Shown: positions 1 to 10,962, numbered from the stretch's first letter. The stretch: 64,000 nucleotides of DNA from Fidelibacterota bacterium (GCA_018650445.1 JABIFX010000084.1:17774-81773); one strand, 5' to 3'. Notes: a model not told the origin generated them from the letters alone. Program-made: numbers and translations.

Positions 1-334
1 GACCGGCATAAGTAAATTCAGCAGAAGGTGTGAAAGTCAACTCGACATCCAGGGTATCATCACCTGAAAGCGTATAGACGCCGTGGGGTTGTAATGCATA
101 AACAGAACTATCCTGGATCAGCGTCAACTCCCCATTGAGCTGGCCTTCCCCGGAATTGATAATCTGAATTTGTCGGATTTGGGGGGAGCCGACGGTTATG
201 GTAGAGAAATCAATATCGGCAGTCTCTACTTCCATTTGCGGCAATAAGACTTCGGGTTCCCCCATATCGCTACAACTTCCCAGGATCATCAGGAGCGACA
301 TGGCTCCAATAAGAATTCGTGATAAATTATTCAT
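1..334 (-). CDS. Lipoprotein, N-terminal part (3' end lies outside window)
   Basis: Reverse complement from 334 reads MNNLSRILIGAMSLLMILGSCSDMGEPEVLLPQMEVETADIDFSTITVGSPQIRQIQIINSGEGQLNG...; lipobox-like LGSC and an 'IxNxGxGxL' pattern like ASH/choice-of-anchor beta-sandwich domains. Open to the window edge; absent from the ORF track. Confidence 0.7.
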   Translation of the reverse strand, partial: MNNLSRILIGAMSLLMILGSCSDMGEPEVLLPQMEVETADIDFSTITVGSPQIRQIQIINSGEGQLNGELTLIQDSSVYALQPHGVYTLSGDDTLDVELTFTPSAEFTYAG

Positions 335-516
335 CCCAAGATATAATTGTTTCTTGCCCCTTCATCAAGAACTAACATGACTATTTTTGTCATCTTACAG
401 ATTCAATAGCGTGTGGAAATCTGAATGTGTATCACAAGCCATAAGTGAGGATATGAATTATTTAGTTCATATCAGGTGAATTCTATACCTATTTTAGCAC
501 CAGGATACTAAATCAG

Positions 517-2760
517 ATGAAAGAAAAGATGTCAGAATCCAAAGCAGAAATTTCCACCTCCCAGCACAACTACCAATTTGATGTTGAAGGCATGAGTTGT
601 GCGGCCTGTGTATCCAATGTTGAATCAGCTATTAAGAAATTGCCTGGTGTCCAGGAAGTTTCGGTTAATCTTGCCACCGAATCAGCCACTGTGACTTCTC
701 AAGAGTCCATTCCCATAAAGAAGTTCACCAAAGCAGTATCAAAAATGGGGTATAAATTGGAACCCCAGGGCTCATCCTCTCTTGTTCATCGGCAGCAACG
801 CACTATTGCAACCTGGAAACGACTGCTCCTTATACAAGCCATCTTTGGAATTCCATTACTGATCTATGCCATGCTGGAAATGATGCTGGATGTGCGCTTG
901 CTTTCAGATCAATTAAATATTCTGGTGCAGTTGGTGTTGGCCACCATCCTCGTGATCAGCGGATTTGGATATTATCAACGCGGATTCAAGCATTTACTTC
1001 TGCGTGTACCCAATATGGATTCGCTGGTCGCCCTGGGAACGGGTTCGGCGTACACTTATTCATTGATTTCTGTGCTTAATATTCAATTGGGATGGGGGCT
1101 GAGTGGTTTTGAAACCCTCTATTTTGAAGCGGCAGGGACCATTCTGCTATTTATTACCTTCGGGAAATGGCTGGAATCCATGGCCAGAGGAAAAACAACT
1201 GAAGCTCTGACAGGACTCATGGAGCAGATGCCGACCGAAGCTGAGGTAAAAAGGGAGGGCACCTGGATTACGCTTGCGCTCAGTGAAATAAAAAGTGGAG
1301 ATGTAATCAGAGTCAATCCCCATTCAAAGATACCCGTTGATGGGATTGTCATCGAGGGTTCCAGCAATGTGGATGAATCAGCAATCAGCGGTGAATCACT
1401 CCCTGTTGAAAAGCTCAGAGGGAGTCAAGTGATTGGCGCTAGTTTGAATCTGCAGAGCGGTATGATTATCCAAGCTGAAAAAGTTGGACGTGATTCAATG
1501 TTCGGACAAATAATTGATCTGGTGGAAAAAGCCCAGATGCGCAAGCCCAAGATTCAAAAATTGGTTGATAAAATCGCCTCCATATTTGTCCCGGTTGTAT
1601 TGAGTCTGGCTGTCCTCAGTGGCATCACCTGGTTCGCCCTGGGATTCGGGTTGACCTTTGCCATCAATGTTATGATTTCCGTCTTGATTATTGCCTGTCC
1701 CTGTGCTCTGGGACTGGCCACACCTACCGCCCTTGTGGTTGGAAGTGGAATTGCCGCGAAAGGCGGTATCCTGATCAAATCAGCTGATGCATTCCAATTG
1801 TTGAGCAAAGTAGATATGATGGTATTTGATAAAACAGGCACCATCACCGAATCAAAGCCTCAGCTGATCGCAAATTATCCCGAGGATGATGTGAACTATC
1901 TGGCTATTGCCATGGGGCTTGAGCAATTCAGTCAACATCCCCTGGCTCAGACCCTTATGGACTATGGAACTGCGAAATCCATTCAAATTATTGACATGTC
2001 AGATGTAAAAGAGGAAGCGGGTCGAGGGCTGGAAGGACTGAATAATGGTTCCCTGTATCGTGTTCGCAAAATTGACTCAGCTGATATTCTCCCTCTAGAC
2101 TTTTCGGATACTTTAAAACAATATGATGCAAAGGGATATATAGTTTCAGGTGTCTTTTCAGGGGACTCAATCATAGGGTTGATGGCTTTTTCAGATACCA
2201 TTAAGCCGGAAAGTTCAGCAGTTATTAAAGCTCTTACCAAAAAAGGTGTCCAGACTTTCCTCCTTACTGGAGATAAAGAAGAAGCTGCCAGTCATGTTGC
2301 CCGGGAAATCGGAATCGAAAAGTATAGATCAGAAGTCCTTCCGGCTGAAAAACATGACCACATAAATACTCTGAAAGCTGGGGCAAAGATTGTTGGGATG
2401 CTAGGCGATGGTATCAATGACGCACCTGCACTGGTTGCAGCTGATATTGGTCTATCCTTTGGTGGGGGAACCGATATTGCAGTAAACGCCGCAGATATCA
2501 TTTTTATGAACAACTCTTTGAATAATCTTGTGTTTGGACACCGAATCGCCCAGGCGACCATTTCAAAAATTCACCAGAACCTGTTCTGGGCTTTCATATA
2601 CAATCTGGCGGGGATCCCAATTGCCATGGGTCTCCTCTACCCCTTTACGGGGACACTTCTCAATCCCATGTTCGCTGGAATGGCCATGGCCTTCTCATCA
2701 GTGTCCGTGGTAACCAATACATTGCTGCTACGAAGCAAAAAGTATTTCCGAGAGATATAA
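517..2760 (+). CDS. copA: Copper-translocating P1B-type ATPase
   Basis: HMA motif GMSCAACVSNVE, CPC transmembrane motif (IACPCALGLATP), DKTGTIT phosphorylation site, GDGINDAPAL. Confidence 0.95.
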   Translation: MKEKMSESKAEISTSQHNYQFDVEGMSCAACVSNVESAIKKLPGVQEVSVNLATESATVTSQESIPIKKFTKAVSKMGYKLEPQGSSSLVHRQQRTIATWKRLLLIQAIFGIPLLIYAMLEMMLDVRLLSDQLNILVQLVLATILVISGFGYYQRGFKHLLLRVPNMDSLVALGTGSAYTYSLISVLNIQLGWGLSGFETLYFEAAGTILLFITFGKWLESMARGKTTEALTGLMEQMPTEAEVKREGTWITLALSEIKSGDVIRVNPHSKIPVDGIVIEGSSNVDESAISGESLPVEKLRGSQVIGASLNLQSGMIIQAEKVGRDSMFGQIIDLVEKAQMRKPKIQKLVDKIASIFVPVVLSLAVLSGITWFALGFGLTFAINVMISVLIIACPCALGLATPTALVVGSGIAAKGGILIKSADAFQLLSKVDMMVFDKTGTITESKPQLIANYPEDDVNYLAIAMGLEQFSQHPLAQTLMDYGTAKSIQIIDMSDVKEEAGRGLEGLNNGSLYRVRKIDSADILPLDFSDTLKQYDAKGYIVSGVFSGDSIIGLMAFSDTIKPESSAVIKALTKKGVQTFLLTGDKEEAASHVAREIGIEKYRSEVLPAEKHDHINTLKAGAKIVGMLGDGINDAPALVAADIGLSFGGGTDIAVNAADIIFMNNSLNNLVFGHRIAQATISKIHQNLFWAFIYNLAGIPIAMGLLYPFTGTLLNPMFAGMAMAFSSVSVVTNTLLLRSKKYFREI

Positions 2761-2786
2761 AAAAAGGGTCCATTCGGACCCTTTTT
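2761..2786. terminator. Bidirectional-type intrinsic terminator between convergent copA and DUF3467 gene
   Basis: aaaaagggtccattcggaccctttttaaa: GGGTCC/GGACCC stem flanked by A/T tracts. Confidence 0.85.
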
Positions 2787-2806
2787 AAAGTATTACTAGT
2801 CCAGGA

Positions 2807-3124
2807 CTAGTTGGGCATGTTCCCTGTTTTTGGGGGCATTCCTGGAAAAGCCATGGGATCAGGCATTCGAATCTCACCATGTTCAGTTTCATATTTTGTA
2901 ATGTTCTGCTCCAAGGCGCGCAGTAACGCTTTGGTATGACTTGGAGTCATAATAATGCGTGACTGAACATTGGCCTTTGGGGAACCTGGCATGACTCGGA
3001 CAAAATCCATAACAAACTCAGCAGCGGAATGGGTAATGATAGCTAGGTTGGCATATTCTCCATCAGCTACTTTTTCATTCACTTGAATTTGAATCTGTTG
3101 TGCTGGCTTGTTCTTGGCTTCCAT
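2807..3124 (-). CDS. DUF3467 domain-containing protein
   Basis: DGEYANLAIITHSAAEFVMDFVRVMPG...RIIMTPSHTKALLRALEQNITKYE pattern typical of DUF3467. Confidence 0.75.
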   Translation of the reverse strand: MEAKNKPAQQIQIQVNEKVADGEYANLAIITHSAAEFVMDFVRVMPGSPKANVQSRIIMTPSHTKALLRALEQNITKYETEHGEIRMPDPMAFPGMPPKTGNMPN

Positions 3125-3154
3125 AAACGATCCTTCCCAGTGTGAGGCTCTGGC

Positions 3155-3496
3155 TTATGACTGCCAGGGCTTGTTTCTGGAAAGATTGGGATTGTCTTCG
3201 CCCCATTCTTCCTCAGTATGATCAGGGTCTTTATCCCAATCAATCTCAGCTGCCTGAGTATCAGGTAAATCTTGATCATCAAAACCGGATTCTTCAAATC
3301 TTAGGTACTCATCACCGTAAACCGATTCATCAAAAAAATCGATATCCTGGACGATTTCTGAGACCATCAGGAATTCTAGAAAATCCATGTATTTTTTATT
3401 TTTTAGATTTGTCGCGCAGTGTGGACAGATGAGAGATTTAGCTAATTTCTCTTCTGAAAGTTCCTCGCCACAATTCGGGCATACAATATCTTCCAT
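3155..3496 (-). CDS. Zinc-ribbon protein of unknown function
   Basis: Likely start at 3496 (MEDIVCPNCGEELSEEKLAKSLICPHC...): two CxxC pairs. Track ORF extends to 3577, but the upstream part looks like leader. Confidence 0.6.
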   Translation of the reverse strand: MEDIVCPNCGEELSEEKLAKSLICPHCATNLKNKKYMDFLEFLMVSEIVQDIDFFDESVYGDEYLRFEESGFDDQDLPDTQAAEIDWDKDPDHTEEEWGEDNPNLSRNKPWQS

Positions 3497-3663
3497 TATA
3501 CCCTCACCCTTAATAATATGGTTAATTGTCTGTTCATAAAAGCGCGCAAATGTAGTCGGCCACATAGGGGGTGCCAAGAGGTTTTTAAAAGGGCTAAATT
3601 TCCTAGGATAATCATAGTTAGACGATATATTGCAACAATCGAAGCAATATTTGAAGGGTAAAA

Positions 3664-4059
3664 ATGGCAGTTAAAAAGTACAACAAAACCACACTAAAGA
3701 AGTTCAGAGAACTACTTATGGGTGAGCGCAATCGTATCGCTGAGGATCTTGATTACCAGAAAAGCGAACTCAACAAAACGATTACTGAAGGCGCCGGTGA
3801 ATTATCTTCTGCCACTTATCACATGGCTGATGTTGGGACTGACATGGCTGAAAGAGAAAAGACCAGCTTGTTCGCCCATCGCCAGGCCAAGTACTTAAGT
3901 GATGTTGATGAAGCTCTCGTTCGTGTCGATGAAGAGACCTACGGGGTGTGTATCATTTGTGGGGATTTGATCGAAGAAGGTCGTTTAATGGCTGCTCCAA
4001 TCGCTAAGTATCATGTTTCCTGCAAAGAGACTCAGAATCAACGCAACCACAATCAGTAA
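3664..4059 (+). CDS. TraR/DksA family zinc-finger transcriptional regulator
   Basis: YGVCIICGDLIEEGRLMAAPIAKYHVSCKE: DksA-type C4 finger. Confidence 0.85.
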   Translation: MAVKKYNKTTLKKFRELLMGERNRIAEDLDYQKSELNKTITEGAGELSSATYHMADVGTDMAEREKTSLFAHRQAKYLSDVDEALVRVDEETYGVCIICGDLIEEGRLMAAPIAKYHVSCKETQNQRNHNQ

Positions 4060-4076
4060 GTGCGCTAAATCACTCC

Positions 4077-4565
4077 CTACTCCATCTCTAACAGAGCAAT
4101 AAGATTTAAAATATTTTTTTCGTAGAAGCCACTCTCGCTCTGAGAGTAGATGACATTTAAGTCTGACCTCTCATCACCAAACCCAATTTTCAGAGAAACA
4201 TCCAGTTGCTTGATCAATTCGATGAGACGATCACCAGGTGCCGGCTCCAACTGAAGCAAGATATCTGGATTAAAGGCCACAATGTTATTTTGGATACCAA
4301 TCCGATCCTCTAATCGTGGATCATAATTCATATTAAAATATTGATGTTGAATGTTGAGCGACTGTTCCTCGCTGGCATCTGGTACCAATAGCAAGTAGTC
4401 GAACTTTTCAGGTAGATTGTACATGCGCTGGAGTGCATATCGAGCAATTCTGAGCCAGGTTACTTCCTGGGGATAAATAATTGCAATTCGCTGAATATTC
4501 TGAAATCTATCCTGAAAACTATACGGGATTTCTGCTGGTGCTGGTTTTGATTTAAATAGTCTCAT
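4077..4565 (-). CDS. Hypothetical protein
   Basis: 162-aa ORF filling the gap between dksA-like and the M23 gene; no motif recognised. Confidence 0.5.
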   Translation of the reverse strand: MRLFKSKPAPAEIPYSFQDRFQNIQRIAIIYPQEVTWLRIARYALQRMYNLPEKFDYLLLVPDASEEQSLNIQHQYFNMNYDPRLEDRIGIQNNIVAFNPDILLQLEPAPGDRLIELIKQLDVSLKIGFGDERSDLNVIYSQSESGFYEKNILNLIALLEME

Positions 4566-4662
4566 GAGGTCAATGATTTAACTGAAATCCCCTTCAGAAT
4601 CAATGGCCTATTTTTTAATTACAGTCCCTCACTGAAAAATCATTGCTTCGTCTTGAAGAAAA

Positions 4663-6801
4663 ATGAATTTATGCACCATGTTTCGAATCCTCCTTTTTAC
4701 TCTGCTAATGAGTTCTCTGCTTTCAGGTCAGAGTTATCATTGGCCCATTCGGGCTTCAAGAAGTTTATCTGCTACCTTTTCAGAATATCGATCGGGTCAC
4801 CTTCATGCGGGTATCGATATCAAAACCTGGGGAGAAATGGAAGTCCCCTGTTTGGCTATTGGAGATGGATACATTGAGCACATAGCAATTGGGTATAATG
4901 GCTATGGCAAGGGGGTATGGCTGAGACTAAATGATGGAAATGTAGCTGTTTATGGACACCTCGAGCAATTTAATCCTGTCATTGAATCCTTGATCCGCGC
5001 TGAGCAATTTCAGCGTGACAGATATTCAATGCGTCTTGAATTCGCTCCCTATGAGCATCCGGTCAAGGCTGGTGCGGTCATCGGCTATAGCGGCACATCT
5101 GGAACTGAGCACCCTCACTTACATTTTGAAATAAGGGACAGCTTGCGACAAGTCCACAATCCCCAGCTATTTTATCCGGGTATTAAGGATGTGATAGCGC
5201 CCATCTTTGATGAAATCCTACTGATTCCCATGGGTATGGACAGTCAGATAAATGGTAGCCGTTTCCCAGTTGTTTTTGACATGCAGGCTGAAGTTAAAAC
5301 CGTTTCCACCACGGGACCTTTTCAAGTCGCCATAAACACCCATGATCGCGCCAATGGCACGTACAATAAATACAACATTTATAGTGCCCGGGTTGCGGTA
5401 AATGACTCCTTGGTGTTTGCGAGAGAATTTGATCACGTCGCCAGGCGGCTGACCGATGATGTGGATAAGGTATATCCAGGCATTAAGGGCAAACGAGGCT
5501 GGCGATTCATGTCCATGTTTAATAATAATTTGAACGAAGCAGCCCCATTTGCACCTGAAACTTTGAGTGGGGAAATTTCTCCGGCGGGTCTATCCCATTT
5601 GCATGTCGAAGTGAGTGATCTGGTTGGAAATCAAGTGGTGAAGGGTCTCATCTTCCATGAAACAGCCCCTGCAAGCTGGGATCTAAAACTTGAGGGTGAA
5701 AAATATATCATCACGCGTCATTTCCCTGACAAAGGTTATGAAAACATTCAATTCTACACTGGCAATAATTTATACATCCCCGTTGCTGAGACGCTCTACC
5801 GCATGAACTCCACTACCTGGGTGTTGGGGGAGAAAAATTTTAGCTCTGGGGTCAGAGCTCTGGGGTCTGCAGGTAGCAAAATAAAATGGATCATCCCTCC
5901 ACAAAATCAGGGAATCTGGGACCTGACTCCTAGTTGGAGAAGGAAGGGTAATGGCTTTGTGCTTAAGATTGAGAGCAGTGATCCGCTTGTCTTCCCTATA
6001 GCCTATTCTCTTACTGGCAATCAACTGCTATTTTCAGGCGAATTGATTCAAACAAGTCCCACGACGGTGGAGTCAGATATTATTCCTCTCAACCGTGGTG
6101 CTCAAGCCGAAATCGTTAATTTACTTATCGGGAAGATGATGCTTACCTCTCTCCCGCTAGACCCCATGCACCTTCTGGCTGAAGGGCAGAGTAATAGGTT
6201 GAATCTTGAGATGATTGATGTCGAATTATCAGTGGAAAATTCCGGTAGCTCTGAACTTTATGTGAAAATTGATACTGTCTTGGGATTAATAGATAAGCAA
6301 CCACTCATTGGTATATCTGTGGATGTTTTGAGCACTCCTCAAAGCAACTTTTCTGGGCAACTACGATTTAAAAACAATAGGCAGGGTTCTAACTTAGCCA
6401 TTTTCTCACCAGGCAAGAAGGAAACCTGGGAACGTCAAATCTCTGCCGACTCGACAAACCAGTTTGAGATGGATATTTTCGAAGGCGGTTCTTTCTTTCT
6501 ATTCGAGGATAGCGAAGCCCCGACGATCGCTCCCCAAAAGTCGTTCTCAAGAGTGCGTCGTGGCGAACGGTTAGTATTTACCATTAAAGACAATACGGGA
6601 ATAGTCTCCTACCCCAGAAATGGTATTAGAGCAACATTGGATGGTTCGCTCTTTTTTCCGGATTATAATCCGCTCAGACATGAGTTGTCCTTTCAGATTC
6701 CCACCAGATTGGGATCTGGCCAACACATTTTTGAATTTTCCATTGGGGATGAATCTGGGAATATGAGTGACTTTAAGCATACCTTCTCTGTGAAGTCCTG
6801 A
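4663..6801 (+). CDS. Secreted M23 family metallopeptidase
   Basis: Signal peptide; HLHAGIDIKTWGEMEVPCLAIGDGYI ... HPHLHFEIRD LytM/M23 motifs. Confidence 0.85.
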   Translation: MNLCTMFRILLFTLLMSSLLSGQSYHWPIRASRSLSATFSEYRSGHLHAGIDIKTWGEMEVPCLAIGDGYIEHIAIGYNGYGKGVWLRLNDGNVAVYGHLEQFNPVIESLIRAEQFQRDRYSMRLEFAPYEHPVKAGAVIGYSGTSGTEHPHLHFEIRDSLRQVHNPQLFYPGIKDVIAPIFDEILLIPMGMDSQINGSRFPVVFDMQAEVKTVSTTGPFQVAINTHDRANGTYNKYNIYSARVAVNDSLVFAREFDHVARRLTDDVDKVYPGIKGKRGWRFMSMFNNNLNEAAPFAPETLSGEISPAGLSHLHVEVSDLVGNQVVKGLIFHETAPASWDLKLEGEKYIITRHFPDKGYENIQFYTGNNLYIPVAETLYRMNSTTWVLGEKNFSSGVRALGSAGSKIKWIIPPQNQGIWDLTPSWRRKGNGFVLKIESSDPLVFPIAYSLTGNQLLFSGELIQTSPTTVESDIIPLNRGAQAEIVNLLIGKMMLTSLPLDPMHLLAEGQSNRLNLEMIDVELSVENSGSSELYVKIDTVLGLIDKQPLIGISVDVLSTPQSNFSGQLRFKNNRQGSNLAIFSPGKKETWERQISADSTNQFEMDIFEGGSFFLFEDSEAPTIAPQKSFSRVRRGERLVFTIKDNTGIVSYPRNGIRATLDGSLFFPDYNPLRHELSFQIPTRLGSGQHIFEFSIGDESGNMSDFKHTFSVKS

Positions 6802-6802
6802 T

Positions 6803-7441
6803 ATGTTTATTCCCATCTCGGATACAAATCCAGCCTTACGTAAACCTTACATCACCTATGGTCTTATCATTGCCAACTTCGCATTCTACCTCCTCAGTTA
6901 TGTCTTTAGCTTTGAGTGGTTTGTTTTCTCCAAGGATTTGTTTCTGGCTCATCCAATTCAAGCCTTCCCCAGCCTCATCACTCATCAGTTTCTCCATGGG
7001 AGTTGGAGCCACCTGATTTTCAACATGCTCTTCCTTTACATCTTTGGTGACAATATGGAGGGTTCACTGGGTCGGAGATTTTTCCTGCTCTTTTATCTAA
7101 GTTGTGGGGCTGGTGCAGCCTTATTTGAAGTTTACTTTGATCCCTACTTTGGTGCTGATAGTCCAGGTCTGCTCATTGGAGCATCTGGCTCTATTTCCGG
7201 GGTACTGGCCAGCTATGCTCTACGATATCCCAAGGCTAAAATCCTAACATGGACCCTATTTGTACTCTTCTTGAAAATTCGGGCAGCCTGGTTCATCGGT
7301 ATCTGGATTGCTACACAATTTTTATTCGAAATACTGACACCTCAGGGTACAACCGCTTATATTGCACACATCGGCGGATTTGTTATTGGCCTGGTTATTT
7401 ACAGCATATACCACAAATATCGACTAAGCGGGAACTCATAA
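6803..7441 (+). CDS. Rhomboid family intramembrane serine protease
   Basis: GSWSHLIFNMLFLYIFGDNMEG, catalytic GASGSISG, HIGGFVIGL; multiple TM helices. Confidence 0.9.
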   Translation: MFIPISDTNPALRKPYITYGLIIANFAFYLLSYVFSFEWFVFSKDLFLAHPIQAFPSLITHQFLHGSWSHLIFNMLFLYIFGDNMEGSLGRRFFLLFYLSCGAGAALFEVYFDPYFGADSPGLLIGASGSISGVLASYALRYPKAKILTWTLFVLFLKIRAAWFIGIWIATQFLFEILTPQGTTAYIAHIGGFVIGLVIYSIYHKYRLSGNS

Positions 7442-7827
7442 TGCAAAGCAAACTTATAAAAGTCGCCCAGGACGCTCGCAGAAAAGCCTATGCGCCTTAT
7501 TCAAAATTTTATGTAGGGGCAGCGCTAGAAACCTCAAATGGGAAGATATATCCAGGATGCAACGTGGAAAATGCCAGCTACAGCCTGACAATTTGCGCTG
7601 AGCGCACCGCATTGTTTTCCGCCTTCGCTGCAGGTGAAAAAGATTTTACCCATCTGGTGGTCGCTACTGAAAATGGGGTCAGCCCCTGCGGCGCCTGTCG
7701 CCAGGTCATATGGGAATTATGTGGGGAAATTCCGATCACACTGGTCAATGAAACGGGAGTCTGTACAGAAACAAGCTCCTCCGAATTATTGCCCCAGGCT
7801 TTCGGTCAACAGGATCTAGGTTCGTAG
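7441..7827 (+). CDS. cdd: Cytidine deaminase
   Basis: Start at 7441 (TAATG overlap with rhomboid stop). CAERTALFSAFAAG and PCGACRQVIWE motifs. Track ORF start at 7249 is upstream read-through. Confidence 0.9.
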   Translation: MQSKLIKVAQDARRKAYAPYSKFYVGAALETSNGKIYPGCNVENASYSLTICAERTALFSAFAAGEKDFTHLVVATENGVSPCGACRQVIWELCGEIPITLVNETGVCTETSSSELLPQAFGQQDLGS

Positions 7828-7866
7828 GACCTGATTCAATTTAAATATTCAGGAGATGATTAGGTT

Positions 7867-8430
7867 ATGGAGCATTTGACGCCCCATCACAGCGGTTGGA
7901 TTGAAGTAATTACAGGATCCATGTTTAGTGGTAAAACGGAAGAACTCATCAGAAGACTAAGACGGGCTCAGATTGCTCGTCAACATGTGGCTATCTTCAA
8001 GCCTGATATTGACAATCGCTTTAGCGAGGATCATATTGTTTCTCACAGCCAGCAACAATTAGAATCTACCAAAGTAAAGTCTGCTAAAGATATCTTACCA
8101 CTGGCAAAACACGTTCAGGTTGTTGGTATCGATGAGGCTCAATTCTTTGACGATGAAATTGTGGAAGTTTGCCGAATCCTGGCCAAACAGAAAAAACGTG
8201 TGATCGTGGCTGGTCTGGAAAAAGATTATATGGCCAAAGCATTTGGACCCATGCCCGAACTTATTATCGATGCAGAATACGTGACCAAGAATCTGGCAAT
8301 ATGTGTCATTTGCGGCAACCCCGCCGGGTTCACCCAACGATTAAGCAACACGGGTGACCAAATTCTAGTGGGTGAAGCTGAAGCTTATGAGGCAAGATGT
8401 CGTAACTGTTATGAACAACCAAAGGAATAG
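7867..8430 (+). CDS. tdk: Thymidine kinase
   Basis: [19 protein letters not shown]-loop, IDEAQFF, Cys-pair zinc site (CVICGNPA...CRNCYE). Confidence 0.93.
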   Translation: MEHLTPHHSGWIEVITGSMFSGKTEELIRRLRRAQIARQHVAIFKPDIDNRFSEDHIVSHSQQQLESTKVKSAKDILPLAKHVQVVGIDEAQFFDDEIVEVCRILAKQKKRVIVAGLEKDYMAKAFGPMPELIIDAEYVTKNLAICVICGNPAGFTQRLSNTGDQILVGEAEAYEARCRNCYEQPKE

Positions 8431-8433
8431 ACC

Positions 8434-9651
8434 ATGCAAAGACTTATTGGATTTCTGGGCATTGCAGCCATTCTGGGTATCGCCTACCTCATGTCAAACA
8501 ATCGCAAGGCCATTAATTATCGCATAGTTTACTGGGGCTTGGGTCTCCAAATCACCTTTGCCATCTTCATTCTGGCGACACCTATAGGCAAACCAGTCTT
8601 CATGTTTTTAGATAAAGCCATCAATAAACTACTTTCATTTTCAGATGAGGGTGCGGAATTCCTCTTTGGAGCTCTGGCTATCAGTCCTGGCCAAGAGAAC
8701 AGTTTGGGATTCTTTTTTGCATTCCAGATTCTCCCCACCATTATTTTCTTCTCTGCTTTCATGGCAATTCTCTACCACATAGGTCTCATGCAGTTCGTCG
8801 TCAAACACATTGCCAGGGCTATGCAGAAAACTATGGGAACCAGCGGTTCTGAAACGCTTTCTGCCTCTGGTAATATTTTTGTAGGTCAAACCGAAGCCCC
8901 GCTCTTGATCCGCCCATTCATTAAAACTATGACTAAAAGTGAACTTACGGCTGTCATGACGGGTGGCTTTGCCACGATGGCCGGTGGAGTATTAGCGATC
9001 TATGCCAAATGGCTCACAGATATCCCAAATATAGCAGGACATCTCATGGCTGCTTCAGTGATGAGTGCACCTGCTGCCCTGGTTCTGGCGAAAATCATCT
9101 ATCCTGAGGTTGAAGATTCTCCTACTGCCGGTGGTAAAATGGTTAAAATGAAGAAAGTAGAAGGCAATGTAATGGAGTCGATTGCCAATGGTACCTCCGA
9201 CGGTATGAGGCTTGCAGCCAATGTTGGTGCTATGCTCATAGCTATTTTCGCCCTTGTTGCAGCTGCAAATTTCGCACTCGGCATGTTTGGTCTTAGCATT
9301 GAGCAAATTTTGGGTTGGGTTTTCGCTCCACTGGCATTTCTTATGGGTGTCCCCTATGCAGATATTTTTTCGGTGGGACAATTGATGGGCGAAAAAATAG
9401 TGTTAACCGAACTAATTGCTTATGGGCATCTCCAGGAAATGACTGGTCAACTGAGTGAAAAATCCATGATCATCAGTTCATATGCATTATGTGGTTTTGC
9501 TAATTTTGCCTCAATTGGCATCCAAATTGGTGGCATAGGGTCTTTAGCTCCAGAACGGCGTGGAGATCTTTCTAAGCTAGCAGGGAAAGCTCTGATCGGT
9601 GGCGCTTTGGCTTCCTGGTTGACTGCTACAATTGCAGGAATAATGATTTAG
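8434..9651 (+). CDS. NupC/CNT family concentrative nucleoside transporter
   Basis: GQTEAPLLIRPFIKTMTKSELTAVMTGGFATMAGGVLAIY; CALCGFANFASIGIQIGGIG-type motif. Confidence 0.92.
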   Translation: MQRLIGFLGIAAILGIAYLMSNNRKAINYRIVYWGLGLQITFAIFILATPIGKPVFMFLDKAINKLLSFSDEGAEFLFGALAISPGQENSLGFFFAFQILPTIIFFSAFMAILYHIGLMQFVVKHIARAMQKTMGTSGSETLSASGNIFVGQTEAPLLIRPFIKTMTKSELTAVMTGGFATMAGGVLAIYAKWLTDIPNIAGHLMAASVMSAPAALVLAKIIYPEVEDSPTAGGKMVKMKKVEGNVMESIANGTSDGMRLAANVGAMLIAIFALVAAANFALGMFGLSIEQILGWVFAPLAFLMGVPYADIFSVGQLMGEKIVLTELIAYGHLQEMTGQLSEKSMIISSYALCGFANFASIGIQIGGIGSLAPERRGDLSKLAGKALIGGALASWLTATIAGIMI

Positions 9652-9724
9652 GCGATTCTTTTGCCGATGAGGCGTTTCAGGCACAAAATTTGTTAGAGTT
9701 TATATAAACGGAGAAAAAACTAAC

Positions 9725-10366
9725 ATGCGCATCATTATTTTAGGCCCCCCCGGAGCGGGCAAGGGAACCCAGGCTAAACTCATTGTAAAAGATTTTCAGA
9801 TCCAACAGCTCTCCACTGGTGACTTGCTACGCGAAAACCGTCAACGGAATACCCCATTAGGTCAAGCCGCCCAGAGTTTTATGGATGGTGGCAATCTGGT
9901 ACCTGATGACGTCATTCTGGGCATGGTTGCAGATGAATTTCGAAAACCTGAGCTCAAACCTGGTTATATCCTGGATGGTTTTCCTCGAACCTGTCCGCAG
10001 GCCAAAGGTCTGGATCAACTCTTAGAGGACCGAGGACTGGCTCTGGATCACGTACTCGTCCTGGAAGTTCCTGATTCTGAATTGGTGCGTCGTCTTACTG
10101 CCAGAAGATCTTGCTCAGAGTGTGGTCATATTTATAACATGGTATTTAATCCTCCCGCTGCGGAAGGAGTTTGTGATCATGATGGCAGCCCCTTGATTCA
10201 TCGTTCAGATGATACCGAGGAAACTGTGGTTAACAGACTTGAAGTCTACAAAAAACAGACAAAACCTCTCATAGATCACTATCAACCTCAAGGTGTTGTG
10301 AGACATATTGATGGCACCGGAGATATGCAGGATATTTACCAACGTATCCTGACCGTATTGAAGTAG
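9725..10366 (+). CDS. adk: Adenylate kinase with zinc-type LID
   Basis: MRIIILGPPGAGKGTQAK; DGFPRT; CSECGHIYN...CDHDGSPLIHRSDD. Confidence 0.95.
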   Translation: MRIIILGPPGAGKGTQAKLIVKDFQIQQLSTGDLLRENRQRNTPLGQAAQSFMDGGNLVPDDVILGMVADEFRKPELKPGYILDGFPRTCPQAKGLDQLLEDRGLALDHVLVLEVPDSELVRRLTARRSCSECGHIYNMVFNPPAAEGVCDHDGSPLIHRSDDTEETVVNRLEVYKKQTKPLIDHYQPQGVVRHIDGTGDMQDIYQRILTVLK

Positions 10367-10368
10367 AT

Positions 10369-10962
10369 ATGTATATCCTCGGGGTTACCGGAAATATCGG
10401 TTCGGGTAAGAGCACGGTCAGCGATCGTCTTGTCCATCATGGAGCTGTCGTATCCCACTCCGACCCCCTGGCAAAAGAAATCCTGAGAAACGATCCTGAA
10501 ATTTTAGCCAGTCTGGCCCAGAGATTCGGTACAGATATCCTCAATGAAGCTGGTATCCTTCAAAAACATATTCTAGCCGAGAGAGCTTTTAGCACCCGGG
10601 ATGATCAACTTTTCTTGAATCATCTTATTCACCCTGAAGTTCGTAGAATTACCCTGGATCGTATAGAGATCGCACGATCTCAGGGAAAACCCTTATTTGT
10701 GGTGGATGCCCCACTGCTATTTGAAGCCCATGCAGATAGCATTACCGACGGTGTATTGGTTGTCGTAGCAGAACGCATGTTTAGAGAGGGACGGGTGGAA
10801 AGGCGTAGTAGCATTTCCAAAGTTGATTTTGAACGACGAGATGCCCTTCAAATGCCCATCGATGAGAAAATCCGCAGAGCTGATTATGTTATCAACAATG
10901 ATGGTACCTTGATTGAACTATTAGCGAAAGTGGATGTTTTTTACAAGGAACTCAAGATTTAA
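10369..10962 (+). CDS. coaE: Dephospho-CoA kinase
   Basis: GVTGNIGSGKSTVS, HPEVRR, VVDAPLLFE motifs. Confidence 0.92.
   Translation: MYILGVTGNIGSGKSTVSDRLVHHGAVVSHSDPLAKEILRNDPEILASLAQRFGTDILNEAGILQKHILAERAFSTRDDQLFLNHLIHPEVRRITLDRIEIARSQGKPLFVVDAPLLFEAHADSITDGVLVVVAERMFREGRVERRSSISKVDFERRDALQMPIDEKIRRADYVINNDGTLIELLAKVDVFYKELKI

Noticed and set aside
1554-1847. 97-aa minus-strand ORF inside copA
   Set aside because: Shadow ORF on the opposite strand of an intact P-type ATPase.
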